DNA of 64,000 nucleotides, from assembly GCA_022494885.1 (NCBI GenBank), contig JAGVSM010002697.1, positions 1-64,000 on the forward strand. Reading direction: 5' to 3'. This document shows, piece after piece, positions 11,111-23,629 of this stretch (position 1 is its first letter; every line of letters begins with the position of its first letter). The notes under the pieces are model-generated. The model did not search any database. It had not been told where the DNA came from and saw only the letters and a program-made list of their open reading frames with translations. The position numbers were made by a program, and so were the translations under genes. This DNA comes from Micrasema longulum (lineage: Eukaryota; Arthropoda; Insecta; Trichoptera; Brachycentridae).

Positions 11111-11835
11111 AACACATATGTTAGTACATTCACATTTTTCTAGTTTTTCTATGTGACAGTGAAAGAATACAGTTCAAGTTTTAAATTGGGACCGCCACCA
11201 TATTTTAAGGATCCCGCTTCGAAAGGAAAAAGAATGTTCTAATTTATAATAATTACAAACAAAATAATCAACTACACAAAACTCTTACTTATCTAGGAAA
11301 CTTTCACAGAAATCGCCCAAAGCATGTAAGTACATTAAATTATCAAGACAATACTGGGAAAATCTTAAAACTGATCCTAACATGGCCCTATCCAACTCAC
11401 GCCAAATTCCCTTTGGTCAGAACACCATTCACGAAATCCTAGCTGGTCTTATAACAAACCGTAGGTACAAACCTGTCCAAAAACTCTAATCGTTCTAACG
11501 TCATTTGTCCCAAACAACCCCGCAGACCTTAGAGCAGATGAAGCGGGCCCTAGAGCTTAGTCAGCGTGCTATCCTTTGAGTTAGTCTACTATTTAGTTTG
11601 ATGCTTCCACCGACCTTCCATTAGTTCAATCACAAATAACTATCGACGTGCTTAAAAACATGGTAAGCATTTGAGCGCTCACAATGAACAATAATGAACA
11701 TGCTTAAGTTATCGCAGTCATAACGCGTGTGTAATCTCCAAGTCAGCGCTCGTGTCGGTTTGTTTTTAGTATTTCCAGTAAATAAATATAGTTCGTTGGC
11801 GAAAAATCGGCGTTTACTATAAAAAATAATACAAT
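11111..11835. other. No recognised content
   Basis: AT-rich, with no supported exon or repeat. The C-rich patches around 11390-11560 could belong to the unresolved block upstream. Confidence 0.4.
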
Positions 11836-11850
11836 ATATTGCATTTGCAA

Positions 11851-12123
11851 AATCATCATCATCATCATCGTTCCCTTTCCGCACCTAATGGTGCATAGGA
11901 CAATGCATCAGTAATACAATCGCAGCGTATCTTGATCATTTTTGTTACATGAAGGTAAGATGATCAGTCTTACGCTTCAGGTACCAGTTCAGGGACTATG
12001 AAATATTCTAGTGTGAAAACACCCATATCAATAAATATTTCACATCAACCATATCGGGAATCGAACCTGAGACCTCTTGCATGGCAGGCTAACGCACTGA
12101 CCATTACACCACGAGGCCGACAA
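11851..12123 (-). mobile_element. SINE family B with 13-bp target duplication
   Basis: Reverse-strand copy with all parts. Tail (ATC)n at 11852-11869, 3' block ATGGTGCATAGGACAATGCA, body ACGCTTCAGGTACCAGTTC, head complement GGGAATCGAACCTGAGACC and CCATTACACCACGAGG. The direct repeat ATATTGCATTTGC lies on both sides, at 11836-11848 and 12124-12136, a target-site duplication that fixes the element's ends and indicates LINE-mediated insertion. Confidence 0.85.
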
Positions 12124-12136
12124 ATATTGCATTTGC

Positions 12137-14080
12137 CAAATAGTAATGAGTATCTAATACAAAAAAGTTAAAATTAAATAACAATTACTATGGCGACCGT
12201 TTTTCTTGACATTTGACTTGTCAACCGCCGGCTAAATGCAATGAATAGCATGATTAATAATAAATGAATAAATAAATACAAATAGTAGTTTTGGAATATT
12301 TTCCATATTTACATCGGTGAAATTCAAATATGTGATCTCGCAGCAGGATTTTACGTCGCGAAATGTAAATATTTTGACATTTAATATTAGGTGTTCACGG
12401 ATGTTCCATTGTGATCGCGAATACGATACACAACCATGGTGGGGAATTGTTATCACGTCGATAGTTATTTGTGATTGAGCTACATGGGACAGCAATAAAA
12501 CAGACGAACAAGAGTTCAATCAAATGCCTACATATAGATACTACCATTCTAAACATCTTTAGCTCTGTTAAAGAAATTATAGGTAACTACAGGTAGATCG
12601 TTGTCAAGCACGATTACCACGAGGCAATAATTATTTTTAACTCAAGGCTAATTTATACAATTAATTTTGATAAAATTCGTTTTATTTAATATCTTCCTAT
12701 TCTTGTTTCGTAATCATTATAATAAGAAGTGCCTATAATATTATAAGCATTTCTTGAATAATTATCTCTATTTTTTAACTTTTTATAACTTATTTTGTAA
12801 CATTCAGTCTAACTGGCCTTTTAAATCATCGTTAGCAAAACAAGTTAGAGTATTCAGTATGTGTAAGTTCTTGTAAGCTGATACGCACGTGAGAATTCTT
12901 AATTAACTACAAACGAACATAGATAAATGGATGGCAATTTTAAAATCACATTATCATTTGAAAAATGTAGGTACTATCTTTATAATGTTCATCATAATTT
13001 AGTTAGTAGGACAGTAATTTTACATGAAGAGTTTCTTAACTATTATATTATGTACGTTCCAGGCGCGTGCGGTGACAATTATCATAAGGGACGCTTACAA
13101 AAACTTGGTTATTTAAAACAAAATTTCTGCTTCCTTTTTGAAAAATTAACGACTTCATATTTAGTATATTTTGGAATAAATTCAATAATATTACATTTTA
13201 CGTGTTATGCTATACGCCATAATAGTTGTTTAAACATTGCGTTACAAAAATTGGATAGTATATTTTCGATGCGTCTTATAGAAAAACATGATAAAGTTAT
13301 GAGCTTTAATGCGCACGGGCGAAATCTTAATTTTTGCCATAGAAATGGACACAAATGGAGGAGTGTTCGGAATATCCAACGAAAACTATTAACAGGATAT
13401 CCCGTGTCAGAGAAATTTAATGAATAGGTATTTAAACATCATTATTCTATTACTCTCTCGCATATGCCTCCTCGATACTGTGCAAAAAAGACAATTGCAC
13501 GTTGGACTGATTATGTCTAACAAAAATCGACAAAATTGACGTATCGTTGTCCCGTTTTTCGCACTCCATAATTGAACGGTTTTTTTTTGAGAAAAAGTAT
13601 CGGATCAAAAAAAAAATGTCTTTTTCTATCTTTTGCGTTTTACAAAATTATTATCTTTTTTGTATAGCACACGTCCGAAGGAGGCAGATAAAAATGAGGT
13701 ATTTTTTTAATGGTCCTATCTGCCATAAAAAACAATTTATCAAAAAACCAAAACGATAAAGACACGCCAATGATATCTATTGTGTGAATATATTTTTTCA
13801 TACGTATTTTTAAAAATACAAAATCATATTCTTTTAAAATCTACGAGAAATACACCGTTTTCACAGCATTTAATTCCTTAAATCATTGAATATTAATTTA
13901 ATCTTGCATAAAAAAAAAATTGCATCTGACAGCGAAATTGAAGATACTCGTATAGCTTATTTTACGTCCATAAAGCAGTTTTTTTGCTGATCAGCATTTA
14001 TAATGTACATTAAATATTGACCAAAAAATTAGAAATGTTTAGCCCTGCATTTTGACAAATTTATATATAATAATGAATTG
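12137..14080. other. AT-rich DNA; one 166-codon frame of unknown meaning
   Basis: The frame at 12927-13427 (plus) is the longest uninterrupted plus-strand frame in the window. Its protein is rich in Tyr, Phe, Asn and Ile, as expected from AT-rich random DNA. It has no recognisable motif or signal peptide, and no clear promoter or splice context. I do not call it a gene. Nothing else is supported here. Confidence 0.4.
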
Positions 14081-14086
14081 CAGTCT

Positions 14087-14262
14087 GAAATGAAGTCTGG
14101 TCATGTCAAAAGCAGACAGAACCGAAGGGCATGTATGACAAGATGTATGAATGTGGAAGAGGCTAGGAGTGTATGCCAGGATAGACGTGTGTGGCGGTCC
14201 ATTCTCTCTGCCTACCCCTACGGGGAAATAGCGTGATGGTAGTAGTAGTAGTAGTAGTAATG
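14087..14262 (+). mobile_element. LINE family V, 3' end with (TAG)n tail
   Basis: Contains the family's last coding block, where the protein reads RRACMTRCMNVEEARSVCQD, then the strongly conserved end CCTACCCCTACGGGGAAATA and GCGTGATGG followed by about seven TAG units. Only the last ~150 bases of the element are present. The tail differs from most other V copies, which end in GTTT or GTT units. Confidence 0.8.
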
Positions 14263-15360
14263 AATTGCATACATATGTATCTATATTTATTTATAAAGTA
14301 TTTTTTTTATTTTTATGAGACGCGCTTCATTGCTATTCACTTCTTCACATCGTAAAATTGTTTTCTTTTTCAAACATAAAGCATGACATGTAAAGATTTT
14401 AGGTATTTTTTTATAAGATTTTGTTAGGTTTTTTTTATCGAGATAACATCATTAATTGAGGAGCAAACATTCGAAAAGTGATTTGTCACATAAAAACATG
14501 GCTTGAAAAATGAAGAAATACTTGTTTTAAACAACACTATTTGTTTAAATGTGTTACTTTTGGGACACTTTATACGCGTTTCGAATGGATAGTGTGATTT
14601 TTTCTCATATATGTAGATATGAACTATACAATTTGATATAAACTGTTTTCAAATTTGGATAAATCACTTTTTAAATAATTGTTCCTCAATTAACTGGTTT
14701 TTAAAATGATAGAGAATAATAAAAAAATATTATTAATAATTCGCAAAACATTGTTAGCACTCAGTTACTTAAGCAATTTGAACATTTTGACAGGACATCC
14801 ATTTAGTAATCTGGTATCATGTTTGTATTTAAAATTCATTAATTACCCGTTGTTTCACATAAGGTGTGGAAAAAGGACAAAAAACATTGACCCATATTCT
14901 CGAAATGTTTTCCAATTCGATTGATTAATGCACTTAATGCGATCGATCTAACGAACTGAGATTTTGAACATTTGAAAGAGGCATTCTCTCGTAGATTTGG
15001 ACTTAAGTAATAAATTATTAAGATTTACTTCTAAACTCGCCACAACTGAAAGATGTGAGGCTCTTAGTTAAATTATGTTTAGCACCTAAGGCTTCCTTTG
15101 TGATTTTAGTTTAGTAAATATGAAAGTAATATATTGCTGTAGTTCATTGAAGCGGTATGGTTATGTTCCAATATAAAGTTTTTTTTTTTTTCATAGTACA
15201 TTTTTTAATAGTCTTTTTACAATCATTTCACATTTGTAATTTTACCTAAATAAAAAATATTTTTCCTAGATATAGAGATAGATTAAAAATAATTCAATCG
15301 CAGTTTTTTCTTTATTAACCACAATACTCAAAAACGATTTATTTTTCTAAATTTCTCTTA
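14263..15360. other. AT-rich DNA without recognised content
   Basis: Contains a T-run near 15178-15191 but no supported exon or repeat. A 72-codon frame at 14706-14924 is unremarkable. Confidence 0.5.
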
Positions 15361-15362
15361 AC

Positions 15363-15505
15363 GAAGTTCGGCAAGAAGCCGCAAAAATATTGGCCATTCT
15401 GAATTTTATAAACTGCCCGATGAGCTAAAAAACGAAAAGTCGAATAGCAAATCCAAAAGTGTCGCAATTAAAAAATATAACTAAAATCTTTTTGATAGTG
15501 AAAGT
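15363..15505 (+). mobile_element. LINE 3' coding remnant
   Basis: The plus-strand translation includes FGHSEFYKLPDELKNEKS and a basic end, which matches the 'FYKLP.ELK' C-terminus of jockey/CR1-type reverse transcriptases. Very short, so the clade is not assignable. Confidence 0.5.
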
Positions 15506-15584
15506 TATTAATGTAATTTATTCAGATAATGTAAAATACTGTGTTTTCTGTTTCTAATTTTATGTTTTTTCACCATTTTGGAGT

Positions 15585-16300
15585 TTATTTATTTTTTTGA
15601 CACTTTATATACATATACAATAAATATACATATAAGGGCGGGCATATTGCCTTAAGGCAATTTCTTCCTACCTACCCAAACCGTTCAGTTTGAGAAAATT
15701 GTAAATACATGGACAAATTGAATCTTACAATTTTATACAAAAATTAAAAGCAAAGATTAACAAAAATAAATATATATATAAAAAAAAACACTATACTATG
15801 AAGAGAGGAGAGGGGATGGAAGGAAAGAAGAAGGATAAAGGAACAATTTAAATATTTAGATAGTGACATTTCAATCTTGACTTAAATGTAAATAAAGAAG
15901 GGGCGTCTCTAACATTGGTGGGTAGATTATTCCACAATCGAGCGGCTACTACTGTGAAAGAGGAGGCAAGAAAATTAGAGCGATGACAGGGTATTAAAAG
16001 GGTTCTCTCGTTACTAGAACGAAGAGATAGTCCGTGTTGTGAAAGAGGTTGGATGAGCTCTCTCAGATAAACAGGCGAAGTGGGATTATTTAAAATATTG
16101 TGAAGAAGTGATAGAATGTGAATGTTTCTTCTATGCCTGATACTGAGCCAGTGTAGTTGCGTGCGATACTCGGTTATGTGGTCAAATTTGCGAAGATTAA
16201 AGATATAACGAATACAAATATTTTGCAATCGTTCTAACTTATCAAGCAATTCAGAGTTAGCATCTGGATAACATACATCCGCGTAGTCAAGGTAGTAGTA
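15585..16300 (-). mobile_element. LINE family K, copy 1 (RT C-terminus and 3' UTR)
   Basis: The minus strand has an intact 133-codon frame (16249-15848). It begins LDKLERLQNICIRYIFNLRK, with RRNIHILSLLHNILNN and ARLWNNLPTNVRD further on, the classic C-terminal region of a jockey/CR1-like reverse transcriptase. The reading continues upstream of the first Met to about 16300 (DYADVCYPDANS), so the Met is not a real start. The 3' UTR holds GCCTTAAGGCAA and GCGGGCATATTG at 15640-15665. Only the end of the element is present, as expected for 5'-truncated LINE insertions. Other copies: 25440-26280, 40578-41110, 50345-50545. Confidence 0.85.
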
Positions 16301-17190
16301 GTTTATTAACTATTGTTTTGTCACAAAAATGTTTTCTTTTTATGTTCGGTCTCAAATGAGTTATTTTAAAACTCCTGGGAGTATAATATCTACATACAGT
16401 ATTATGAGTTTTATTAATAATAAACTATAAAATATTAACTTTATTCCTGTGGCGGATCTAGAAGGAATAATGTCAAATTTCATATTTGTCTTTGTCTTTC
16501 ATATTTTGCAGAAGGTCGATGTCAATTTAAAAAACTTGTATATTAAACTATTTTATACATAAATGTATGCGTTGTAATGTTTTGTTTATATTAATATTTT
16601 GTTTTCAAAGACGTCAAACAGATCATTACAACACAACGCCTCAAAAGGGTTAAATAATTACTGTCCAATAATACGAGTATTGAAATTACGAAATTATAAA
16701 TCCAAGCCACAGATTTATTTTGTTGAAAAACATTTGAATATTTAATTTTCATAATAATCTTTTTCGAATAACGTATTGTTTGATAGATATTAAAACATAT
16801 ATGGAACATTTTGTGATAAGAAATTCGGAAGTCTAGGAATTTTTACGATAATTATCTATATTTAGCTATTTCAGTAAAAATTGCAGTCCACTGCGGTTTT
16901 GAACATAAAAATGCAGAAATTATCGCAATAATCCATTTTTTACGTGAATAAAACACCAAAGTCCACTTTTGTAAAAAAACAAAAATATCTTCTTGTCCAC
17001 TTTGTTTTAATGGGAAAAAAATCAGTAGTACCTACCAGATCCACTATTTTAATATGAACTTTAATTATCAAAATAATCATTATTTAAGATTTAAAGTTTC
17101 TTACAGATTGAAATTATCTTATTTGTTTCAAAAGTTATCATGTTTTGGAAATCGCACTATCACAAAATCTTGTTTTCTGAACATTTCGTT
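16301..17190. other. AT-rich DNA without recognised content
   Basis: No exon or repeat could be supported. Confidence 0.5.
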
Positions 17191-17191
17191 C

Positions 17192-18025
17192 GCTGTGATT
17201 CCCACGAACACCCAAATATCTTGGTGTAACTCTAGACGGGAAGCTTTTCTATAAGCAGTATTGCACCAATATTAAACAGAAAGTATCCGCCAGGAATAAC
17301 ATATTACGAGAGCTCATCGGTTCATCTTGGGGAGCATCTCCACATGTACTCCGCACTTCTGCCTTGGGTCTGTGTGTCTCTGCAGAATAGTACGCTTGTC
17401 CCGTTTGGCAGAAGTCAGCACACACCAAACAAGTGGATATTGCTGTAAATGACATGGCGCGACTGGTGTCTAACTGCCTGCCGGTGCACAAACTTTATCC
17501 TATAAAAGGAATCACTCCATTTAACATCAAGAGAAATATAGCAGCGGACACAGAGAGACACACACAGATTCATGACCCTAGACACCGCCTTTACGACCAT
17601 CGAATGACTCCTCCGAGACTAGAATTGAGAAGGATTTTCTTTAAAGTCACAACTGATTTGGAGACCTCTGCAGAAAAACGCATAGAGGATCTGTGAAGAG
17701 AAGAACTCAACGGAGGCTCTGGACAATGCCATCTGAAAGCACAAACACCGCCCAGAGTTTGGACTTCCCTACGTGGAAAGTTCTCAATAGATTAAGCGTA
17801 GGGGTGTCTAGGTGTAAATACAATCAACAAAGGTGGGGTTTTCTGGAGGGAGATGACATGCACTGTGATTGTGGAGAGGTGCAGGGTGATCCTCATCTGC
17901 TGCGGTGTTCACAAATGCAGTTGACTTGTGATGATAATGATTTGAGGATAGCCACTGACAAGGCGATATCTGTCGCTACACACTGGAGTGGCAAGGTCTG
18001 AAGTCCAGACCCAATAAGTAAGTAA
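17192..18025 (+). mobile_element. Rex1/CR1-like LINE, C-terminal third of RT
   Basis: Reads on the plus strand in three broken frames. 17192-17390: PKYLGVTLDG then SARNNILRELIGSSWGA, the RT thumb. 17433-17696: VNDMARLVSNCLPVHKLYPI with a long basic tail. 17693-18001: FPTWKVLNRLSVGVSRCKYN followed by CDCGEVQGDPHLLRC, a Cys/His cluster typical of the very C-terminus of this LINE group. At least two frameshifts and a stop make it non-functional. No close second copy was noticed in the window. Confidence 0.8.
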
Positions 18026-18950
18026 TGTGACTCCCGTAGTATATCCTTTGAGGTACGGATAATATACAGTTAAGAGGTTATGGATACGCATTACATATTA
18101 CAAGAAATATTTAAAAAAAAAAAATTATAAAATATTTCATTGTTTTGTTAGTTATATAAACTAAGTGACTTTTAAAAAATATTTTTTACTGTTTTTTCTA
18201 TATTTATTAATTCACATTTCTTTTTGTTTTTGGTTCACATCATGCAAACTTTATTTAATGTAATTAGTTAGTGTAATTTTGCTACATAATCATTATAACT
18301 GGAAAATGTACCTACATAAACGTTTTTACTACCGATATTTCTAAATATTATTTAAATATTCTGTATGCATTTTATGTACAATTTTTTGTTCTTTTTTCAA
18401 AAGAAATCAAATAAAATAAGCAAACCTCTGCATGCAAAACACCCTTAAAATATCGTTTTGATTCAAATGATCGATAGATACTGGCTTAGCTTTTGCTTCG
18501 TCCAAACTTATTTGACAGCTTTTATATTATTTGTCCAAAAGTTTACGACTACAAGGTTCACGGCCGGAGAATACGGGTCACGGAAATCCAATATGGCCAA
18601 TTTTTATTACCTTATTTGTAGTATGTTGCTTCAGGAATGCGGGTTTAGGAGTATTACTGTGCGTCGTGATTTAATATTTAAAAGGTGCTTTGTGTATCAA
18701 TTTCTATACGGCCAAATGTTCAAGGGTAGCAAAAAATATGAATATTCGTTTGATTCATCGTAAGCTATAAGTTTATATGAGATATTTTCGAAAGGTCGAA
18801 TATTCACTTGATAATAAAAAGACATTGTAAACGCACAAAGTACAGTAGTTGCTTCTAAGAACCGATTTAAATAATACATAAGTTTACCCTTTTTGAAATT
18901 TATTGCAACAAAGAGGAAAAACATTTTGAGAAAGAAATATGGAATTCTAT
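18026..18950. other. AT-rich DNA without recognised content
   Basis: The opposed frames at 18458-18763 and 18697-18954 have no recognisable similarity. Confidence 0.45.
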
Positions 18951-18952
18951 GC

Positions 18953-19000
18953 ATTTACAGGGCTTATGGCCAGTTTAAGTGGCTACCTTATACGCTTTGC
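18953..19000 (-). repeat. Repeat family E fragment
   Basis: Short reverse-strand piece, CAGGGCTTATGGCCAGTTTA then AGTGGCTACCTTATACGC, with an internal deletion compared with other copies. Confidence 0.5.
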
Positions 19001-19057
19001 TCTTTAACATGATCCATATGACAACGCATTGATACACTTATCACAGTATCTTTATAA

Positions 19058-19180
19058 GGATGAAAGTAGGCTGAATGCTGGCGAAATGCGATCTCTCAGG
19101 TGAATTTGTAGTAAAACGTCTACTATATCGGGTTCACAAATAACTGTCGAATTTTGTGCAATACGTAAGGCTGATTTTTA
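19058..19180 (+). mobile_element. LINE family V fragment
   Basis: Matches the middle of family V: GGATGAAAGTAGGCTGAATG, GAAATGCGATCTCTCAGG, a block equivalent to the CGKT region, and CGTAAGGCTGA. Both ends are missing. Confidence 0.6.
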
Positions 19181-20250
19181 TTTGTTATAAGAATAAGTCA
19201 TCTGTCTTATTACTTATAAAGAATATTAAATGCAATAAAGGGTTAATATTACACAAAAAGTAGAGATTTTTTTTGTTTTCCAAGTTATATTATATGTTAT
19301 ATTAAAATAAATATATAAAGTTGTTGGTTTTGTTAACCCAACAGCACGGGTCAGACCGATTAGAATCCAATTAGTTTTCCAATTTATTTATCGATCGAAT
19401 ACACTTTGTTAGATGAGAATGTATAAAATTTATGAATATATATATATATATATATTTATAAAAATACGATAAGGTATAGGTTTTTTAAATATATTGGTGT
19501 ATTTTTTGATAAAGATGTCCATTTAGAATTACTGTATATTAATTTATTGACTCGATTAAAAAAAATCAACCATTAGTTATTACGGCGAATTAATTTTATA
19601 TTGCTGATAGAAACATTTATCAGACAGTCAAAGAAGCAAGTTTTCAAATGACATTTAAAATACTTAGTCGCTTATCTAATCCATTATTGGAATGCGCAAA
19701 AAACTTATTAGAGTTGAAAGTAATCAAGATAAATAATCATTAAAATATGTTTATTTCAGAAGCAGATGAGTGCATTATGATCTTCATATTTTTAAAGTGC
19801 TAATTATTATGTAGTTATGCAAATATGGCTAAGATTAAAATATCTCTAATATGTGTTGAACCTTGCCGGCGAGGAGGAGATTTAGCAATATATGAGAGCA
19901 ATCGTCCTCCACTCGGTAGCCTGGCTTTTGATACCTAGCCTTTTAGAGAGGGAGAATAAATAATTCACAAAGACCTAACACAATAGATCTATACAGGTGG
20001 CAGTGAGGTGAGGATCTTATTTTGTACCGACCACCGTCTACAATAATAGATTATTATGTATTGTGTACCAGGACTCTATGGAGAGTCAAAAGGTTATTTT
20101 ACGACTCTTGTTTTAATGTCTAAATTTTTCAGGTTATAAATTTTGGAAAGAAATGAAAAGCAGAACTCTTGTTGTCCTGAAACAGTTGTGTGTTACTAAT
20201 AAGTGCTAATTTATTTTAGTTATTTATTTATTTATTCATGTAAGGACACA
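19181..20250. other. AT-rich DNA; AT dinucleotide run
   Basis: Contains a short (AT)n run at about 19436-19456 and a GC-richer patch at 19860-19930. Nothing further is supported. Confidence 0.45.
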
Positions 20251-20251
20251 T

Positions 20252-20447
20252 ATTTATTATATAAATAAGAGACGAGTGATACTTTAATCCTCAAATTTGG
20301 AATATCCAGTGACCGGTTTCATCGCTTTTGCGAGATTTTCGAGACTGGTCGGTCTGACTGAAACGGACTGGTCGGACTGAAACCGGTCACTAGATATTCC
20401 AAATGTGTGGATTAAAGTATCCCTCGTCTTTTATTTATTTAATAAAT
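20252..20447. mobile_element. Foldback miniature element with ~70-bp arms
   Basis: The arms 20252-20321 and 20378-20447 are inverted copies with about six differences over 70 positions. The shared inner part includes GGAATATC and TGACCGGTTTCA. The 56-base spacer carries a partial duplication of ACTGGTCGG..CTGAAAC. A transcript would fold into one long hairpin, so it could be a MITE/foldback element or a source of small RNAs. Superfamily not assigned; a target duplication is hard to define because the flanks are ATTTATTTA-rich. Confidence 0.8.
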
Positions 20448-20819
20448 TACAATGAACTTCCATCAAGAATTTTCACTTACAAACTTAAATGTTTAAGACG
20501 CATATTACAAAAAAAAGTTAAACCTTACTCTATGAGGCCGATAGCCCGGTGTTGAGTTGCTGAGATATTACATAATATATTGAGTTAATAATTTATTATA
20601 TTACGGAAAAAAATGCCTCACACCTGCGGTATTCTAATTACTTATCAGATCCATTCTCCTTGAATGGATCGGTATTTTTAACAAAAAAAATATCACAATA
20701 TTTTTTTTAACCGTGAAATATTTTTTTTTTTTTTTAAACTACAATACATGAATACTTTCGCAAAATACAACAATTCTATAGACAAAAAATACACGTTACA
20801 AAAATAACAGCTTCAAACT

Positions 20820-21060
20820 AAAGCCACTACTACTACTACTACCATCACGCCATTTCTCCGTAAGGGTAGGCAGAGATAATGCACCGCCACACACGTCTAT
20901 CCCGGCATATATTCTTCTTCCACATTCATACATTTTGTCATATGTGCCCTTTGGTTCTGTCTGAATTTGACATTTTGCATCATGCCACGTCTCCCTTGGT
21001 CGTCCTCGTCTCACGTTACCGTTCGTTTTTGCCATGTATACTTGTTTTCCCATTCTTTCA
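20820..21060 (-). mobile_element. LINE family V, 3' end with (GTA)n tail
   Basis: Reverse copy. The protein reads NGNVRRGRPRETWHDAKCQI, then a Cys/Gly-rich end, then the conserved nucleotide end CCGTAAGGGTAGGCAGAGA (complement) and a tail of CTA units at 20826-20840. A near relative of the copy at 14087: both have GTA-type tails and both share 'CAGACAGAACC.AA.GG', so they form a subfamily distinct from the GTTT-tailed copies. Confidence 0.8.
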
Positions 21061-21498
21061 CACAGTAAAGCGAAATTTGGAAAAAAAGGGCCACAAACTT
21101 TTCAGCTTCTGAGCATGGGCATATTATTGGGCATATGGGTTTTTTTCCTTTAAATTACACATTTAAATATTTGAGTATTGTTTACATTGTATAGTTATAA
21201 AATTCGAATACATAAGTAAATACACAAACATAATTTAATGGTTGTTTTAGTAAAAAAACCACGTCATAGTATAATAATTATGTTTATTTATTTGTTTATT
21301 CATATCTTTTCCATTATATAAACTGTAATTAATAATAAAAATAATTTGACCTCACTGGTACCATATGCATTGATGTTTGCTAAAATGTGTAAATAATATT
21401 AAAAATACACTACTCTATCTGCGTAATATATCTATTACGTTTTCTACCAGCATGTACAGATATGTAAATAATTTGTAGATACAGGTAGAGAAAGTAAA

Positions 21499-21568
21499 TG
21501 GTATATTGTTTGACACGAATCCAAATAGGGGTTCTGAGGTTCAAACCCCGCGCTACCATAATATTTTT
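21499..21568 (+). mobile_element. Possible SINE remnant (tRNA B-box)
   Basis: GGGTTCTGAGGTTCAAACCC, then GCGCTACCAT, resembles the head of family D with its A-box region eroded. Weak. Confidence 0.3.
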
Positions 21569-21594
21569 TCAATTTTCTAGCATGGTTTTTATTT

Positions 21595-21965
21595 ATTTAT
21601 TTATGCTTTATTAAGTTAGTTCATAACATCTTAAAAACTTATATAAACTTTTAATAATATAACAATTTTTTTGTCAAAATTTCTCAATAACATATTCTTT
21701 CAAATTAATTTAAAATATTCCTTTATTTTTTCTATTTCCTTTATTTCTTCACGTAACTCATTGTACAGCTTCAATCCCTTGTACAATGAGTTTAGAGATT
21801 CTGTTTTTTTCCTCATTAGTAATTTTATCTTTTTTTTACCCCTTGTTTCATATGTATGACATTGTTGGTTAAATGTTATTATTGTTTTTATTTTATTCAT
21901 CCCCTTATTATTTTATGTATAAAAATTGCCACATTATATTTTATTTGTTGCTTTACTGTGAGCAA
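21595..21965 (-). mobile_element. LINE 3' end, copy of the 49325 family
   Basis: The minus-strand frame 21900-21700 reads NQQCHTYETRGKKKIKLLMR then SLYKGLKLYNELREEIKEIE, the C-terminal 'YKGLK.(Y/F)NELP.EIK' block of a jockey-like LINE. Its upstream nucleotides (GTGGCAATTTTTATACAT) match 49350-49372 on the plus strand, proving a repeat family. Confidence 0.65.
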
Positions 21966-23625
21966 GCCAATTTCTTAGTGCATTCTTTCTACATTAGAAT
22001 ATATATTTTTTTTAGTATGATCCTCATTGCCTTATTTTGATGAATTTGTATATTACGATTATTATTTATGTACGAATATCTGAAAATTAAAGCAAACTTT
22101 GAAATGTTTTGGTTTTTATTTTAATTTATTTGAACATTTATTTATTAACCCTTATGGATTATTACATTAATTTTACAAAAAATATATGGAATTTTTTATT
22201 CAAGCTCTGTTGTTGATAATAATATTTTTTACATATTTGGAAAAGTTTGTCTGAGTGTTTTGTTTTTTTTTTTTTGGTAGCTTATTGTATTATTTCAGCT
22301 TATGATTTACCATAACCGCAAATATAAAAAATATGTTCAAAAAGCCGATTTATTAATTTTTCCAAAATACGTTTGATTCAATTTTTCAAGCACAAAAATA
22401 CATGCACTTGAGCGGGCTTAGTAGTAAAAACAAAAACTATCAGCCAACCAAAAAAAAAAATCGAAATCTATACTTCAAATTAAAAAAACAAATGTACATA
22501 TTTATTCTCAAAATGCAGCTGTTTTTTAGTGAGTGGATATAGTTTTTCAATAAAAGCTTATTAAGATTAACACATTTTGTATACAAATTGCACGATAAGG
22601 AATGTGAGATCAGGTAATTATTTAATTATTTCGGAAGGAGACAGGAAGAGGATCCGGGAAAGAAAAGTAATTATTATTTTTTTAGTGAAAAGAGGTTAGG
22701 GTTCTAAATTCCAAGGGGCAGGTATTTTAGAATCGTTAGTTATGCAATATTGAGTAAAAAAGAACAAAATAAAAAATACAAAAATTTCTCTACATATTAA
22801 TTTATTATTTCGTCACTGGCCTATTATCAAACATAATTCTTTCTCAAATATGTTTTATTGCAAATGACGGCTCTACGGACCTAAACTTGTACTGTTATGA
22901 AAAAACCACTTGTTTCTCATTATTATGGTTGAATAACCATTTGGAAAATGCGTTTATCTATGTTCTAAATAAACTTAAATGTCTTCGCGAATTATAAAAA
23001 CTATCCATTGATCCGGACTTACACCACATAACCACAACAAACCTATCATTTGATATCTAAATCAAGTAATTAAGAGTGCATGCTTAAAAAAACCTCAGGA
23101 GTCCGTGGTTTTGCCATATTTACTCATTTATTTATTTATACAAATACCATGTAGGTTTTTACATGCTTTACATAAATAAGTATAAAGACAAACCTATATT
23201 TAACACAAAAGTAGCAAGAAATAAATATTTATTAAAAAGAAGAAAAACATAAAAACATGTTTTTGTATTTTTTAATTAATAAATTTCATAAAAGGTAAAT
23301 GTTTTTTTTAAAACTCTCTACAGATCTACTTTTATACATCTAGTAAATGTTATTCTTGTAACTCTCCAAAACAAGAGACTAACTCTTGTGCTTGGAAAGT
23401 GACATACACTGTTGTAGTTGTTTATTTATAAGAGTTTATATATAAACAGTCATTTTGCATATTAGTAAAATGAGTACACATAAATTACACACATATATTG
23501 CAGTAGAGATAAGATAAGTACATTTTTCCCATCAGTTGTATTAAAATAATCTTAAAATTAGAAAGAGTTAGAAAAATAATGATTATGAATACAGATATGA
23601 GTTAATAAAAGGTGCACAATTTAAA
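21966..23625. other. AT-rich DNA without recognised content
   Basis: Short A/T runs and a TTATTTAT-type LINE 3' tail trace (CCCTTATGGATTATTAC, 22146-22166), but no supported gene. Confidence 0.45.
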
Positions 23626-23629
23626 TCAA

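Noticed and set aside
12927..13427. 166-codon plus-strand frame as a gene
   Set aside because: Composition follows the AT-rich background (many Ile, Asn, Tyr, Phe); no motif, no signal peptide, no splice context and no recognised relatives.
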